From Amia ocellicauda (lineage: Eukaryota > Chordata > Actinopteri > Amiiformes > Amiidae): 64,000 nucleotides of DNA. Made by a program: the position numbers and the translations under genes. The stretch's first letter is position 1, and every line of letters starts with the position of its first letter. The stretch is taken from positions 31,392,249 to 31,456,248 of the forward strand of contig NC_089858.1 of NCBI RefSeq assembly GCF_036373705.1, read 5' to 3'. Below the pieces are notes generated by a model. The model searched no databases, was not told the origin of the DNA, and was given only the letters and a program-made list of their open reading frames with translations. Positions 11,868-24,918 of the stretch are shown piece by piece.

Positions 11868-13340
11868 CTAATAATAATAATAATAATAATAATAATAGTT
11901 ATATTTGTGAGTCTTTTTTTTAGCGTTCATATTGTGATCTACATATGCATATATATATAATAGTATTTTCTCCTATGCAGGTTATATTATATGTTCCTGA
12001 CATGCCAACATTTAAAATGAATAGCCTACACAGACTGAGAAAATAATCAATCAATAAATACACGACTATTACTTTTTAAATAAATAAATGTCCATGTAGT
12101 CATTTATTTCAACCTTATTTATTATTTAAGTATCTATTTATTAGTGTATTTATTTCGCTGCATATGTATGTAGGCTTATGTATGTATTTATCATTGTCTC
12201 TGTATTTATGGTTCATTTTGGCATGGATAGACCTCCATACCTTAACTCCTTCCTCTTGTTTGTTGTCACTTGTTAAACATGTGCAGTGGCCTTAAACACT
12301 GTAACCTCGATGCAGCTGACACATGATAATATCATTTTTATAAGTGTTTTGACACATTTCGTTTCGGAAGCAACCTTAGACATGACCGAGCACGACTGGC
12401 TTGAAAGAGCAGTGACTGCTCATTGAAGTGCTGAAGCAAATGTCCTTGCATGATTGCAATATTACAGAAGTAGGCCCCGTGTAGGTCAGCTGGGCAGTGC
12501 AGGACAGATAAACGGGAAGTGTGACTTGATTACCAAATCAACATAATCACCATGCAACAACACAAGGAAAGCCAAGACGATCTGAAAGTAAAATTAGCCA
12601 TATGATATGGGCTTAGCCTGGGAGATAACGGGGATCAAGCCTCCAGACTATGATAGGCTGGTGAGAAATGGAGGGAATCCGTTTAAATCTAAATACCTTG
12701 TAACTAAAAATATAGTGAAGTGTGCGCATGCTATCTGTGTCGACTAGTAAACGTGATTGTGAGTATTAATTAAGTGCAATTAACTGCACTTCTGCACAGT
12801 GCTCAACATATTCGACAGTGCACTAAAGCAAGCTGAATATTATGTTGCAACTATATTGCAAACTATTCATTTTAACCTATTGTCGTTTCAGATCTGTTGC
12901 AGGTGCAGCTGTGACACGGTTGCGTGTGTAGTGTGCTAAGGGGTTAAACTGCACTGCATCACATACATGTGCTGTACTGGGACAGGGTCGTGGCTCACGC
13001 CGCAGGACCAGCGGATCACGTTTGCACTTTCGTCGTGCCTACATAAAAAAGCATCCCCACAACCACACGGCTCCTCGGAAGGAGCAGGTTTGATTTACGG
13101 TATCCCCATCGCTCCGTGATGCGTCAGCCGCATTTGCCAAGGCTTGAACTAACATTGGCTCAGAAATCCGCAGTGTCATACACGGCTACAGCCCCCGTCA
13201 ACATGCATTAAGAGCAGGAACCGGCCGGCTGGCTTTCTCCTTGCCTCTATTTATTACTTGTTTCTTCATCACCGTCGTCATCATCATCATCATCATCATC
13301 ATCATCTGTTGAGACGACTGGGCTAATTCAGTAGGTCGGT
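11868..13340. other. Intergenic spacer upstream of the PPP1R3 gene
   Basis: Opens with an (AAT)n tract at about 11868-11896, followed by AT-rich sequence with TTTATTTA runs near 12040-12200. Near the gene there is a GC-richer 5' flank with a (CAT)n tract at about 13279-13306 in the probable leader. ACATAAAAAAG near 13040 is a weak TATA-like candidate. No coding exon seen. Confidence 0.5.
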
Positions 13341-13347
13341 CCTTTCT

Positions 13348-14268
13348 ATGGAGAACGCCACGGCTCACTCTGCCGTGATCATGTTGCCTCCGAGAAACTG
13401 CATGCCCAGGAATTACAGCTGCATGGCCGGGCTGTTCGGGAGCTTGGCGTCGGCGAGCCAGAGGAAAGAAGATGGGGAGGAGGATAAAGACGGCTCCTGC
13501 GACTCGCTGGAGAACCACGTCGTGGAGGAGAGACCGAGAGGCAGGGAGTCCGTCTTCAAGCCCCCTCAGAGTCCCACTTTGCGCAGGAGAGCCAAGTCCC
13601 TGCCAGCCCCGTCCGAGAGAGCCAAGCTGGAGGTGGGGAGGGACCGCAGCCCGGCCAGCCAGAAGAAGGTAAGATTCGCCGACTCGCTCGGGTTGGAGCT
13701 CACCTCGGTGAAGCACTTCTGCAACGCCGACATGCCCGAGGTCCCGCAGCATGTCCTAGACAAGTTCAAGAAAGGACGCACGCCTAACCATTTTAACAAT
13801 TTCGACATGTTCCCCAGAGTGCCTACCCAGTCCGTGTTCATGGAAACCCAGTTCATCAGTCCGGGCCACACGGCCGGCTTCCTGGAGCGCGTCCGGCAGG
13901 CCAAAGTGTCGCTGGAGGTCGTGGAAACGGACGAGTTCAGCTTGAGCGGCGTCGTGCGCGTTTTGAACGTGGCTTTCGAGAAGAGGGTGTTTCTGAGGTA
14001 CAGCCTGAACAACTGGCTCACTTTCTCGGACGTGCCGGCCTCGTACGTCCCCAACTCCAGTGACGGGTTGACTGACAAGTTCTCCTTCAAACTGATCCCG
14101 CCGAGCTTTCTGGAGAGCGGCGGCACCCTGCAGTTCGCCGTGAAGTACTGCGTGGGGTGCCAGGAGTACTGGGACAACAATAACGGCATTAACTATAAGG
14201 TGCGAAGCCACAGGTTTAAGATCTCGCCCCCAAAGGAGTGGGAAAATGGCTGGATTCACTTCATATAG
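13348..14268 (+). CDS. Glycogen-targeting PP1 regulatory subunit 3, PPP1R3D/E type
   Basis: Single-exon gene, 306 codons, as usual for short PPP1R3 members. It tethers the PP1 catalytic subunit to glycogen so that glycogen synthase and phosphorylase are dephosphorylated. Residues 107-110 are KVRF, the RVxF docking motif, followed by ADSLGLEL as in all family members. A CBM21 carbohydrate-binding module spans about 178-285, including AFEKRV and the WDNNNGINY glycogen-binding motif at 275-283. The C-terminus WIHFI is shared, as I recall, with human PPP1R3D and PPP1R3E but not B, C or G. The N-terminal MPRNYS and the RRAKSLP segment also match that pair. Lysine- and acid-rich residues 39-60 are low complexity. 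The coding region is GC-rich against AT-rich flanks. I cannot decide between a PPP1R3E orthologue and a third member of the D/E group. An alternative start at Met12 exists. The antisense frames are shadows. Confidence 0.9.
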   Translation: MENATAHSAVIMLPPRNCMPRNYSCMAGLFGSLASASQRKEDGEEDKDGSCDSLENHVVEERPRGRESVFKPPQSPTLRRRAKSLPAPSERAKLEVGRDRSPASQKKVRFADSLGLELTSVKHFCNADMPEVPQHVLDKFKKGRTPNHFNNFDMFPRVPTQSVFMETQFISPGHTAGFLERVRQAKVSLEVVETDEFSLSGVVRVLNVAFEKRVFLRYSLNNWLTFSDVPASYVPNSSDGLTDKFSFKLIPPSFLESGGTLQFAVKYCVGCQEYWDNNNGINYKVRSHRFKISPPKEWENGWIHFI

Positions 14269-15767
14269 CATGCGTTATGGTTTCCTTTATTTGACAACCA
14301 ACTCTTTCTTTGTTATGACGTTTTCTCACTGTTTTCTCAATACTTTTCTGCCTCCTCTGGTCCTAGAGATATCGGACAATACTGTATGCAGTCGTGTTTC
14401 CCTGTGCAGTACCAACCGCATAACCTCACAATACACCGTTTTTAACAGTATTGTGTCGGCTACATGATAGTGTTAACAGCTCTGGGGGATGCCTTTTGTA
14501 TTCTTTTATTTAATTTTAAAGGAAGATGTGTGTTGCTAAGTATTTATATTTTTTATTATAATATAGTGCAACTGCTTTAAAATACAGCAACATTTTACTG
14601 TGCTTTCAGCTACTTGCAGCACTTTTTTTATTAATTCTGATTTGTGTTATATATATTTAGGCTATATATTATATCACTATTATAAATCAAGGGAACATTG
14701 AAGAGAAAATGTTATTTCTGAATTTAAGAAGGCATTTCCTTTCAAATCACTGGATTATCTTTGAGCTCCACTCATAAAAACGCCATATAAGGACCCCCTG
14801 TATTTGAAAGTAGGGAAGCTTAGGGGAAAAAACAAAACAAAACCTAAAAACATATTGGGACCTGTAACTAGTTGGTATTGTGGGGGGAAAGGTAGTGCAA
14901 AAATGAGAGGAATTACTTCTCTTTCTGTGAAATGCATAAGTCTGCCTTTTCATAGACATCTTTTCAGAATACTTTAATTACTGTGTTACCTTTACAAAAT
15001 ACATACACTTTAGTTTAACTGGGCCTTGTGGTTGTTAAATACATATTTACTACCACAGTATTCTTGAACATGCCTTAGTTTAGGAGCAGTAAATACTTCC
15101 AATCTATTCTCATGTCTTGCACTTTTAATCAATTGGAACGGCCAGTATTTGATTACCCATGCCTTACCTACAAGAAAATAATTTTAAGACCTGTTCACTG
15201 CAAGTTTCTTTGTGGCAGATTTTATACATTAGAGTGCAGAGTAGCCACATGGATATATCAAATACCACCTAAATATTACAATTTGAAATGCGATCGAGAC
15301 ACCACAGGTATATATACCGTATATATATTTGAACTGGTAAGAAAATGATATCATTTTTATCAAAATAAGCTACCTCATGCAGGCTTGCTTCTTCCTTTTT
15401 AAATATAGCCTATATATTTTAATACTTAGGATATTTTTTGGGAAACAGAACTATAAATCAGATTAAGGTATGCCAAGGATTGTACCAAAATAATTAGCAT
15501 AATGAAATGCATCCCCAAAACAATTTCAATATGTACATAAGAAGGGGAGAGAGTATTTTATATATTGTGAAGGATTATGTGAGAACTGATAGTGTGTGCT
15601 GGTCCTCAAGAGAAATACATGACTCATTTTTTGTATTAGTGGGATCAGCGTCAGCTCCTGTTTCTTAAGTGGTCAGTGAAGAAAACCAAAGGGTTAGGAT
15701 TTAGAGCAATATGTAGGCTACACCCCAGGAAATTAAAAGAAACACACAAAGCAGCTATCCTCTACAT
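14269..15767. other. PPP1R3 3'UTR and intergenic DNA
   Basis: AT-rich, with no supported exon or strong AATAAA assignment. No transposon recognised. Confidence 0.4.
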
Positions 15768-16124
15768 CAGTGTTTCTCCATCCTAGTCCTCAAGCTTCAT
15801 TGTTTTCTATATATATATATATATATATTTGTGTCCTTTTTCAGGTCTTGATCTAGGTTAATTAAATTTTAATTGAATAGTTTGCTTGTTAAGACATTCC
15901 TGAAAACTAACCCTAGCTCTAAATTTTGCATTAGAGAATAGCACTAACCCTGTGGGAGGTACTAGATTTGAGAAATCCCCTAATTAGTCAAGTTATTTGG
16001 CCCATACAGAATTAAGTCAATTTTGAGATTCTGTATACAATATAATTATCAATTATTCTAATCAACTATTGATTTGTTTTGAATTAAAGCCAGATGAGTC
16101 AGTGGACCAGGATTGGAAAACATG
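15768..16124. mobile_element. MITE-like element, copy 1
   Basis: Left end CAGTGTTTCTCCATCCTAG and the reverse complement of the right end, CATGTTTTCCAATCCTGG, form imperfect terminal inverted repeats. The interior is AATTAA-rich and holds a (TA)n tract near 15810-15828. The ends resemble the copy at about 16981-17298. No coding capacity; family not assigned. Confidence 0.45.
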
Positions 16125-16980
16125 TATCTGTGGGATATAGTTTTGATTTTAAACAGTAAAATAAATACATCAATGAACATAAGGACTATCTGTGGGATAA
16201 AGCTACAGTTAGTCATTAAAAATCTTACAGTTGCATCTAGAAATCATTAAATGTCATTATTGTTACTCTGTTTCATTGTTTTTAGATGCTGTGCTGCTTG
16301 TTTCCCTTTTTTTGATGTCACTTCTACAGTAACAGCAGACAGTAAAGTAAGACCATCAGGGAGTGCTAAATAGTGGAAGTGACATCGTGTGCTAAACAAT
16401 ATTTCCAAAACAACCAGAAAGGTGTCATTGTTGCATTTGTCTAAAGTTTTTAAACCATTACATTTTGGTCTTCAACACAGCATCTAGAAATGTGGGGGTG
16501 GGGAGCCTTAGTGAAGACAAAATATATACAGTTGAATTAAACATTGATGAGTAAAATTAGCAATATAGAGGAAAGCTGGACTAATTAATTAGGCATTTGA
16601 GTCTGTTATGACCAGTTTGAAAATGTTGTCTTTCATGACAATATGGGTATGATATGTGCAACCAATATTGATCTGAAAGGAAAAGTATTGATTTGAATGT
16701 TATTGCATTTCACCTTGAGGCTTCCACTAGTACTTTGGCAACTATGAAATGACAGATGTTTAAGGTAATGTATTTATATTATATGAAGGTCAGTGAATAA
16801 TAATAGATTGCTCCTCAAATGAAAACTTTTATTTATGGAAGCTGTGTGGTTTTAAATGTGATAAACCGTATGTCATTGTATTTGTAAAGTAAGTGGTTGT
16901 TTAATGTGAGTGAAAATCCCATTGTTGGTTTTCAAGAATATACTTTTCCTGTGTTCATATCTCATTAAAATAAACTACCA

Positions 16981-17298
16981 TATAGGTTCTCAACCTTGAT
17001 CCTAGGGACACACTACCCTGCTGATTTTTGTTCCATCCAAGATCTCAAATATTAAATGGAACAAATAATTCAACTAATAATATGCCTAGCTTTTCAATTA
17101 TTATAATCTGTTGGAGATTTCAAGTTAAGTATAAGATTATATAAGGCACTTGAATTCTTCAACATTTTGGAAGTTGAACTAAATTCAGTTAAGCAAATTA
17201 CTAGTTCAATTAAAGTTTCAATTAAGTAAGCGAGAGCTTGTTTGGAACAAAAAAACAGAAAGACAGTGGGTACTCAGGACCAGCATGGGGAACCACTG
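16981..17298. mobile_element. MITE-like element, copy 2
   Basis: The left end GGTTCTCAACCTTGATCCTA and the right end, which ends CCATGGGGAACCACTG-like (CATGGGGAACCACTG), are inverted repeats that extend about 50 bases inward to a shared TTTTTGTTCCA. About 318 bases, non-coding, related to copy 1. This looks like a non-autonomous DNA transposon. Confidence 0.5.
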
Positions 17299-18355
17299 CA
17301 TTAAAGGACTGTCTATATTTGTAAGTTACTGTTAGTGCAATACATATTGGTGCAGTTATAATTGTACATAAGTGATATGTAACATGAAAACTTGATAGAG
17401 AAGAGCTTCATAGTGCAGTTCAACCTTCACCTGCAACACATTTTGTTTCAGCTATACTTTCTTCAGTACAGAGACTATTCCAATGAAACATGGAATTGCC
17501 TTCCTGGCAATTCATTTTGTTTTTTATTTACACCCAATTTATTAAAATTGGGCATAGCTCATTACTGGGAAAAAAAAGAAAAGAATATGCTATATGTAGA
17601 CATGAATACAGATTTTTTACACACGATTTACATACATTCTAGATGATGTAGATTAATACATATTATTAAAGAGCATGATGCATTAATAAATTAATCATTT
17701 TAACTTCACATTAACATTTTAAAGAATAGAAAATATTCTGATATCACTGAAGGGCAATTTCTGTACAGCTACTACTATATATCTTAACGTTTCTGTAGAC
17801 TATATTAGGAAAAACTGAAAAATAGAGGGAACACGATAGGAATTGTTTAGCAACTGTAATCAAAATATTTGTAAATTCTTGAATAGTAATGACAAATGGG
17901 TTTTGCTTTATGAGTGTATGGTAAAATATGTCATTTAGCATACTTGTTTTGATGGGGTGCAGCTGAAAAGCAAACATGGTTGATTTGCCTTCCTGTTAAT
18001 GTTCGCACCGCTAAATGAAAATGACTGTGTTTATGTGGTCTGATAACCCTTGTTGGAAGTGACAATGTATCTATATATATTTTTTTACAGTGCACATTTT
18101 ATATTTGATATATATATTCCCATCACAAATGCTCAACAGTTATTTATCCAGATCCTGTACCATGCTGCACAAAATGTCCATTACACCCTGTTTGTAGCTC
18201 AGTGTCCTGTCTTTTCAGTGAATGATGAAGTATTTCAGGTTAATGGTGTTAGACTTCACACCTTCTTTTAAATGGGTATCATGAAAGGATCCAAAATTAA
18301 TAACATTTAATAACATAATAACATAAAGCTTTAATATGTTGTATTTGCTGTTGCT

Positions 18356-18389
<34 letters not shown>

Positions 18390-19530
18390 GTATTACAAGG
18401 AATCTGGTATTTTGTTTGTCCATTTAATTGATTTTGGTAATAGTAAAGTTATGCATTTCATATATCTATGCATGTAAGATTTAGGCTAGTTCTGCAGGTA
18501 TTCTGTGCTGTTAACCTTACTCCAGTCACCTAGTATTTTAACCTGCTGCCCAATCAGGAACAGATATTAGTAAGTGAGTATGAGTTATATCATTGCATGT
18601 ACAATGTACAATACGGCTAATACTATATATTTTGGACCCTGCTATTTGCTCTGTAAACTGTGAGAATTAAGCAGTAGAACTGGTCACACAGCTCAGTTAT
18701 GTTTCTGATTTACCAGCTATTTCAAGCACCTGGTCCTTCTCAGGGTGGAGCCAGAATGAAAACTGAATATGGATTTTGGTTGCTGTATATGGATTTTCCC
18801 AGAACACATAAATGCAGTTATTATTGAAATTTTGACTTTGTGGTCACTAAAATTTGAAATAAAACATCTTACAGCCCTAAGAAATGGACCATGGATAAAT
18901 AAAAGTAATGATTACATCTCATATTTTTCCTATATCAGATCTGATTTACCTCTTACTGTAAACCTGTACTGTACTGTATACCATATTTATATAATTAATA
19001 CAGAGAGAACACATAACCACTATTTTTCTAATACTGTTGCTGAGTTTCCATATGTTGTTTGAATTTACTCGAGACATTCAGCTAAAAAATATCCCAATCC
19101 ATACTGGTTTTCACATCTCGTCCCTGGTAAAGCTTTTCTTTCCAGACAATATCATATTAAAATTGTTAAAGGTGCTGTTTAATATGCAATTTAGCCATGC
19201 ATGTAGGTCGTGAGCTGTCTTCCCTGAAATGTCATGAACGTGGGTTATCTTTCAATTTTGAAACAGTTCAACCAGGGATTATGGGTCATGACCTATGAAC
19301 AGTGAGAAGCCTTATAACAAAGCTGCCGATAGGCTCCTGCGAGCTGTGACACACAGTAAGTCTGGAGAATAGAGACTTTTTGTCGAGAAACAAGCTGGGT
19401 GCTTGATGGTTCTTGCAAAATCCTTGCCGGTTCCCAAGAACTGAAGGGTTTCCTCGAGATTTGTTCTCTTGTCAAGTTTTGTTGTGAAACTTGATTTGTT
19501 TCCTCAAGATTACCTGAACATCTCAATGTT
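17299..19530. other. Intergenic, AT-rich
   Basis: No gene or recognised transposon. Holds an (AAT)n tract at about 18356-18390. Open frames such as 18769-19062 show no family features. Confidence 0.4.
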
Positions 19531-20380
19531 TCTTGACGAAATTTGCTTCGGTTGACTTCATGGTGCTCAAGGCCATAGAGGCCCTCAACGTCGATAGCTC
19601 CAATAACTTTTCATCTTCAGTGACCTTGGTCGGATTCCATCGCTGTGGGGGATGCCCTGCCAAGCTGCCAGTGTGGGATCCTCATGAGTTCTGCATGACG
19701 TGCTTGGGGCCCGCGCCAACAGAATACGCTCTGCGTAACCCTTCCTCCTGTTCACATCCTTCAAGGACAAGGCCCTGCATGACAGGCTTGAAAGGGCTAG
19801 GGGTCAACAGCCTGCGTCAGCCAGATGTTGGAGCACTGCTACAGCTGCCTCGGCGTACCGTGATTCAGCGCCCTTGTTGCACCTGTCCACCAGCACATCC
19901 GCTGTTGGCTCTGTGCACCCTCCCCCCACAATGCACATTCGCATAGTGCCATTCCTACTCCCAGTCTCATGATCATTCCTGTTCTCCTCCTTGTCACCAT
20001 CCTCACAGCGATGCCTCCGTGATCTTGGCCCAGATGGACCAGAAGACAGAATTTATGGATTTCATGGAGAGCCAACACAACATGTTGAAATCTTGCATGG
20101 CGGGGGCATAGGTAGCCAGACTACAAACCACCTCAAGTCTCCTGCAGATGTATGCAGCAGAACTAGTTGGTAACCACTCAACCCCCGAGACAATTCGTGA
20201 GCTCCCTGCCACTGTTGATTCAGTGGTGGAACTCAAGCAACACACTTCACATGCAATGGGGCGTTCACTGGTGGCTTTGGTTGTAGCCAGGTGTCAGTTG
20301 TCTCAGGCCCGGGTGCCTGAAAAGGACAAGTCACAATTGATGCTGGTATTTTGCCCAGGCTTACATTGCTTTAGCTTTTG
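19531..20380 (+). pseudogene. Decayed gag-like region of a retrotransposon (DIRS/Ty3-type)
   Basis: GC-richer than its flanks. One frame starts near 19533 and shows a C-x2-C ... C-x2-C pattern (RCGGCPAK, then FCMTCLGP) like the gag start of fish DIRS and related elements. A second frame further on has RSLVALVVARCQLSQARVP, like the RSLA-LV--RRQLWLSQ-RV segment of those gags. Frames change between the two, and an in-frame stop lies in between, so it is broken. No reverse transcriptase or long terminal repeats are visible around it. Assignment rests on remembered motif patterns. Confidence 0.45.
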
Positions 20381-22315
20381 CATCAGCTGGTGTGCAGATA
20401 CCTGAGCATTTTGCAGGTTTGTGGGCTCTCTTTTGAAGTTTTTAGATTACATCTTATGTTAAATTATTGATGCATGCTGGTGGTTTAATAATTAGTTTTT
20501 CATGTTTTCCCAAAGTCTCCTTCAAATATGAATGGTCTGGAGCGGAGACGTACCAGTAGAAGCAAATCATGCTTCGATTAATTCCTTTCCCAACTGTTAT
20601 ATTAGTAATAATAATAACAAGTAAACAAGCTTAATAATAAGTAAACAAGCTTACCACCTTTGCATTACAATACCACGCACCATTACCCAACATAAAACCA
20701 CATCCCAGATACTTTTTTCTTTCTTTCTAGTAAACAGTAACCAATCCATCTCATTGCTGTTTTTGTAGTACGACTCATGAAGGACATAGCTTGTGCTTTT
20801 TAATATTTGAATGAGGAACAGGTTGCCATGTGGAATTGGGGTGAATTATTTGATATAGACACTAGTACTTGATATTGACCCTATCTATTTCTGTGGCATT
20901 TGTCGAGTGGTTTTTACAAAACTGATTTGTGCATCCATACCTCTCCAGCAGGAAATTACACATGGGAACTCAGTCTATTCTCTTTAAAATCAGATAGCTC
21001 TATGTAAAACCCCTTCGATTGTTCTTGTTCTTGATGTAGTCTGTATTACAAGGTACATGCACAACAACTTAGAATTTAAATTTCAAGAATTGTCCAGAGA
21101 AATATAATCATAAAGTTTCTTATCATATGTCTGATAAGAAAATTACACTTTCACATTTTGGTTTTATAAATGTAAAATCTTCTGATTGCAGGACCCAGTT
21201 TGCTGTTGCTCTACCAGAAAATAACCAAAGATCACCCAAACTCAGTGTAAGACAGACATGCCAGATGAGATTGAATACCTGAGTCTTGCATTTTAAAATA
21301 AGGCACTGGGACATAGAAAAACAACAATGTTAACTTGACCCTATTTCTCCTCAGCTTTCTATCAAACAGAATTAACGTTTCTTTCTTAGACATATAGTAT
21401 TCTACCAATAGATACAATCCCATAGACAGGGTTACGGCCCACATTTGACCATTCCTGCTGCAGTTCATCTGATGGGTGGCCAGAGAAATATGGTGCCAGT
21501 TCTACTGCAGGACAGTTGGTAGGGCAGCAAGAGTTTGTTCTCTGTAGTCTCTTCCTGTTTAAGTCAAGTTTTTCCCAGGGATATTTTATTAGATTGAGGT
21601 CAGCGCTTGGAACAGGTCAGAAATGTTTTCTGAGCTATGGTCTTTGTAACTTTGTCCTTTGTAACCATCTATTATTAAGTCATTTAACTGATGCCTTTTT
21701 AGACTAACATCTATAGTGTTCTTCAATATAACACACCACAAAAAATACACCACACCACTTTCTTTGGTAGATGTATAAACCCTCACCAGACATTTCCATC
21801 AATACTCAAAGTATACACTTGTCCACAATTACAATGTAGAAATGGGAGTGCAGTTATTCACAGAACCCATCCTCCACAGTGCATGTGACATATGGGATGG
21901 TTTATTCCATTACTGGTGGAGGGAGGCACGTCACCTTACTTTTGTTAATATAGTGTACAAGGGAAGCTGTTTTTTTTTTTTTTTTTAATATAATTTCTCC
22001 AGTGCAGTCCTGCACATATCTTATTGTTACTTTTACTTTCCATTATTTTATGTGAAAATATGCATTTGTAATTTGAATGCATTATAACATAAGGTTGTAA
22101 TCGTAGTTTTTATCTATGCAAACCTAAAAAACCTGATTTGTCAGTATTTGTAATTATCCTGTTGGTGGTATTTCATGCAATGCAACACAGCGTCTACCCA
22201 TGGTGTCTGAATGTAAAGCAATGTCTTTGTGCTGTTGGCATGCACACTGTGCAATATGTTACAAAATATTTTTATGGTGGATTTGTAATGTATATTTTAT
22301 TTATTTATTTATGTG

Positions 22316-22357
<42 letters not shown>

Positions 22358-23625
22358 TTATGTATTAAAAGTGTTTGTGATTGAACCAATGGAAATGTGT
22401 ACATTATCTATTGTTAATTCTGCAGTACATTACCAATTTAATTACATCTCTCCACTAATTCAGTGTTCATAATGATTAATGAACCCCATGGAAAGAGAAC
22501 CTTTTGAAACAATAATGTCCAGAATAATCTTGATTCGTGTCATCTCTTCATTAGAACTAAACCCAGAGCCTGTCTTTCTATTAATAAAGGTGCCTTTGCA
22601 CCATGTGAAATACATTTTAAACTAGTGTTGACACCATGGGGTTCTGTCATTTACTGTGTGCTCTGGCAGTCTCCCAGTCACCCATCGGCAACACACAGGA
22701 GAGGCTTTTATTTCAGCTCATTCTTCTCATGCATTTGTTGTTCAAGTTCAAATTACTGGATTTCGTACCACAACAATGAAACTCAAAATTCTATATGGTA
22801 GAATGTGTTCTTAAACAATTACATAATTGAAATTTCTATACAAATTTTAGTGAAGGATATTTTGCACCTCAGCAGTCGACATTAAATAGAAATATATAAT
22901 ATCAACTCCTATGCAAAGTGTCCGCAGTTTGCTAACTGGATTGCACATCTGATGTCAAAATAGCAAAATTAAATCTTTTATGATTGAGTACGTAACTGAC
23001 ATGTATTTCATCGGCCATTTATGTGCTTAGTGTTCTTCTAAATACCTCCTTCAGTGTATCCTCACCTATCCTTTATCTATCCTCACCCCTTTGACAACAT
23101 AGCTGACGTCAACCGCAAACTTAATGATCCATTAAATGTATCACTGACAACTGGGATATTAGAAATAATTAATCAATGGTGTACAGTTTCACTGCATCCA
23201 GCTCTGGGATTGAAGCCATTTCCATGCAGTAGACCTCACATAGAAGAGGCTAGTCTTTATCTTAATAGTTGCATGCAAGGTTAGAGAATGTTTGTGAGTT
23301 GTGAAAATCTAATAGTTAATATCATTGTATTAATTTAACCTAAATGTAAAAATCTAAAATGTAATTCTCTGAATTCCTGGTGACATAAATCTCTAAGAAG
23401 TGGCTGGATTTGCTTGGTGCATCTGTGTCTGTCAAAGAGTGTAAATGACTGGAGGTAAAAATAGCCTGTTAATCGATTGATTCTGTCAGCATTCTCCCTT
23501 GAGAGGCTGAGTATTGCTTTACCTTCAAGCATGAGATAAAAACCCCTAAAGTCTTTTCTGTTTTCAAGATATTATCACTGAAGAATTTGCTGTTATGGAT
23601 TCTTGGAAGACGAAATAAGGATATC
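20381..23625. other. Intergenic, AT-rich
   Basis: Nothing coding that I can support. A roughly 21-base AAGTAAACAAGCTTAATAAT unit is duplicated at about 20610-20655, and a (TA)n tract lies at 22318-22350. Confidence 0.4.
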
Positions 23626-23644
23626 TTTCTATATATATATACAG

Positions 23645-23659
23645 CATGTATACATACAT

Positions 23660-23692
<33 letters not shown>

Positions 23693-23700
23693 TATATATA
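23645..23700. repeat. (TACA)n-(CA)n-(TA)n microsatellite
   Basis: Compound simple repeat directly adjoining the left end of the Tc1/mariner element at 23701. Confidence 0.85.
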
Positions 23701-24918
23701 CAATCACCTAAAGGATTATTAGGAACACCATACTAATACTGTGTTTGACCCCCTTTCGCCTTCAGAACTGCCTTAATTCTACGTGGCATTGATTCAACAA
23801 GGTGCTGAAAGCATTCTTTAGAAATGTTGGCCCATATTGATAGGATAGCATCTTGCAGTTGATGGAGATTTGTGGGATGCACATCCAGGGCACGAAGCTC
23901 CCGTTCTACCACATCCCAAAGATGCTCTATTGGGTTGAGATCTGGTGACTGTGGGGGCCAGTTTAGTACAGTGAACTCATTGTCATGTTCAAGAAACCAA
24001 TTTGAAATTATTCGACCTTTGTGACATGGTGCATTATCCTGCTGGAAGTAGCCATCAGAGGATGGGTACATGGTGGTCATAAAGGGATGGACATGGTCAG
24101 AAACAATGCTCAGGTAGGCCGTGGCATTTAAACGATGCCCAATTGGCACTAAGGGGCCTAAAGTGTGCCAAGAAAACATCCCCCACACCATTACACCACC
24201 ACCACCAGCCTGCACAGTGGTAACAAGGCATGATGGATCCATGTTCTCATTCTGTTTACGCCAAATTCTGACTCTACCATCTGAATGTCTCAACAGAAAT
24301 CGAGACTCATCAGACCAGGCAACATTTTTCCAGTCTTCAACTGTCCAATTTTGGTGAGCTTGTGCAAATTGTAGCCTCTTTTTCCTATTTGTAGTGGAGA
24401 TGAGTGGTACCCGGTGGGGTCTTCTGCTGTTGTAGCCCATCCGCCTCAAGGTTGTGCGTGTTGTGGCTTCACAAATGCTTTGCTGCATACCTCGGTTGTA
24501 ACGAGTGGTTATTTCAGACAAAATTGTTCTTCTATCAGCTTGAATCAGTCGGCCCATTCTCCTCTGACCTCTAGCATCAACAAGGCATTTTCGCCCACAG
24601 GACTGCCGCATACTGGATGTTTTTCTCTTTTCACACCATTCTTTGTAAACCCTAGAATTGGTTGTGCGTGAAAATCCCAGTAACTGAGCAGATTGTGAAA
24701 TACTCAGACCGGCCCGTCTGGCACCAACAACCATGCCACGCTCAAAATTGCTTAAATCACCTTTCTTTCCCATTCAGACATTCAGTTTGGAGTTCAGGAG
24801 ATTGCCTTGACCAGGACCACACCCCTAAATGCATTGAAGCAACTGCCATGTGATTGGTTGGTTAGATAATTGCATTAATGAGAAATTGAACAGGTGTTCC
24901 TAATAATCCTTTAGGTGA

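Noticed and set aside
13198-14271. Long open frames on the minus strand over the PPP1R3 gene (13198-13752, 13566-14189, 13756-14271)
   Set aside because: They are antisense shadows of a GC-rich coding exon; none has family features, and one consists partly of the (CAT)n leader repeat read as polymethionine.
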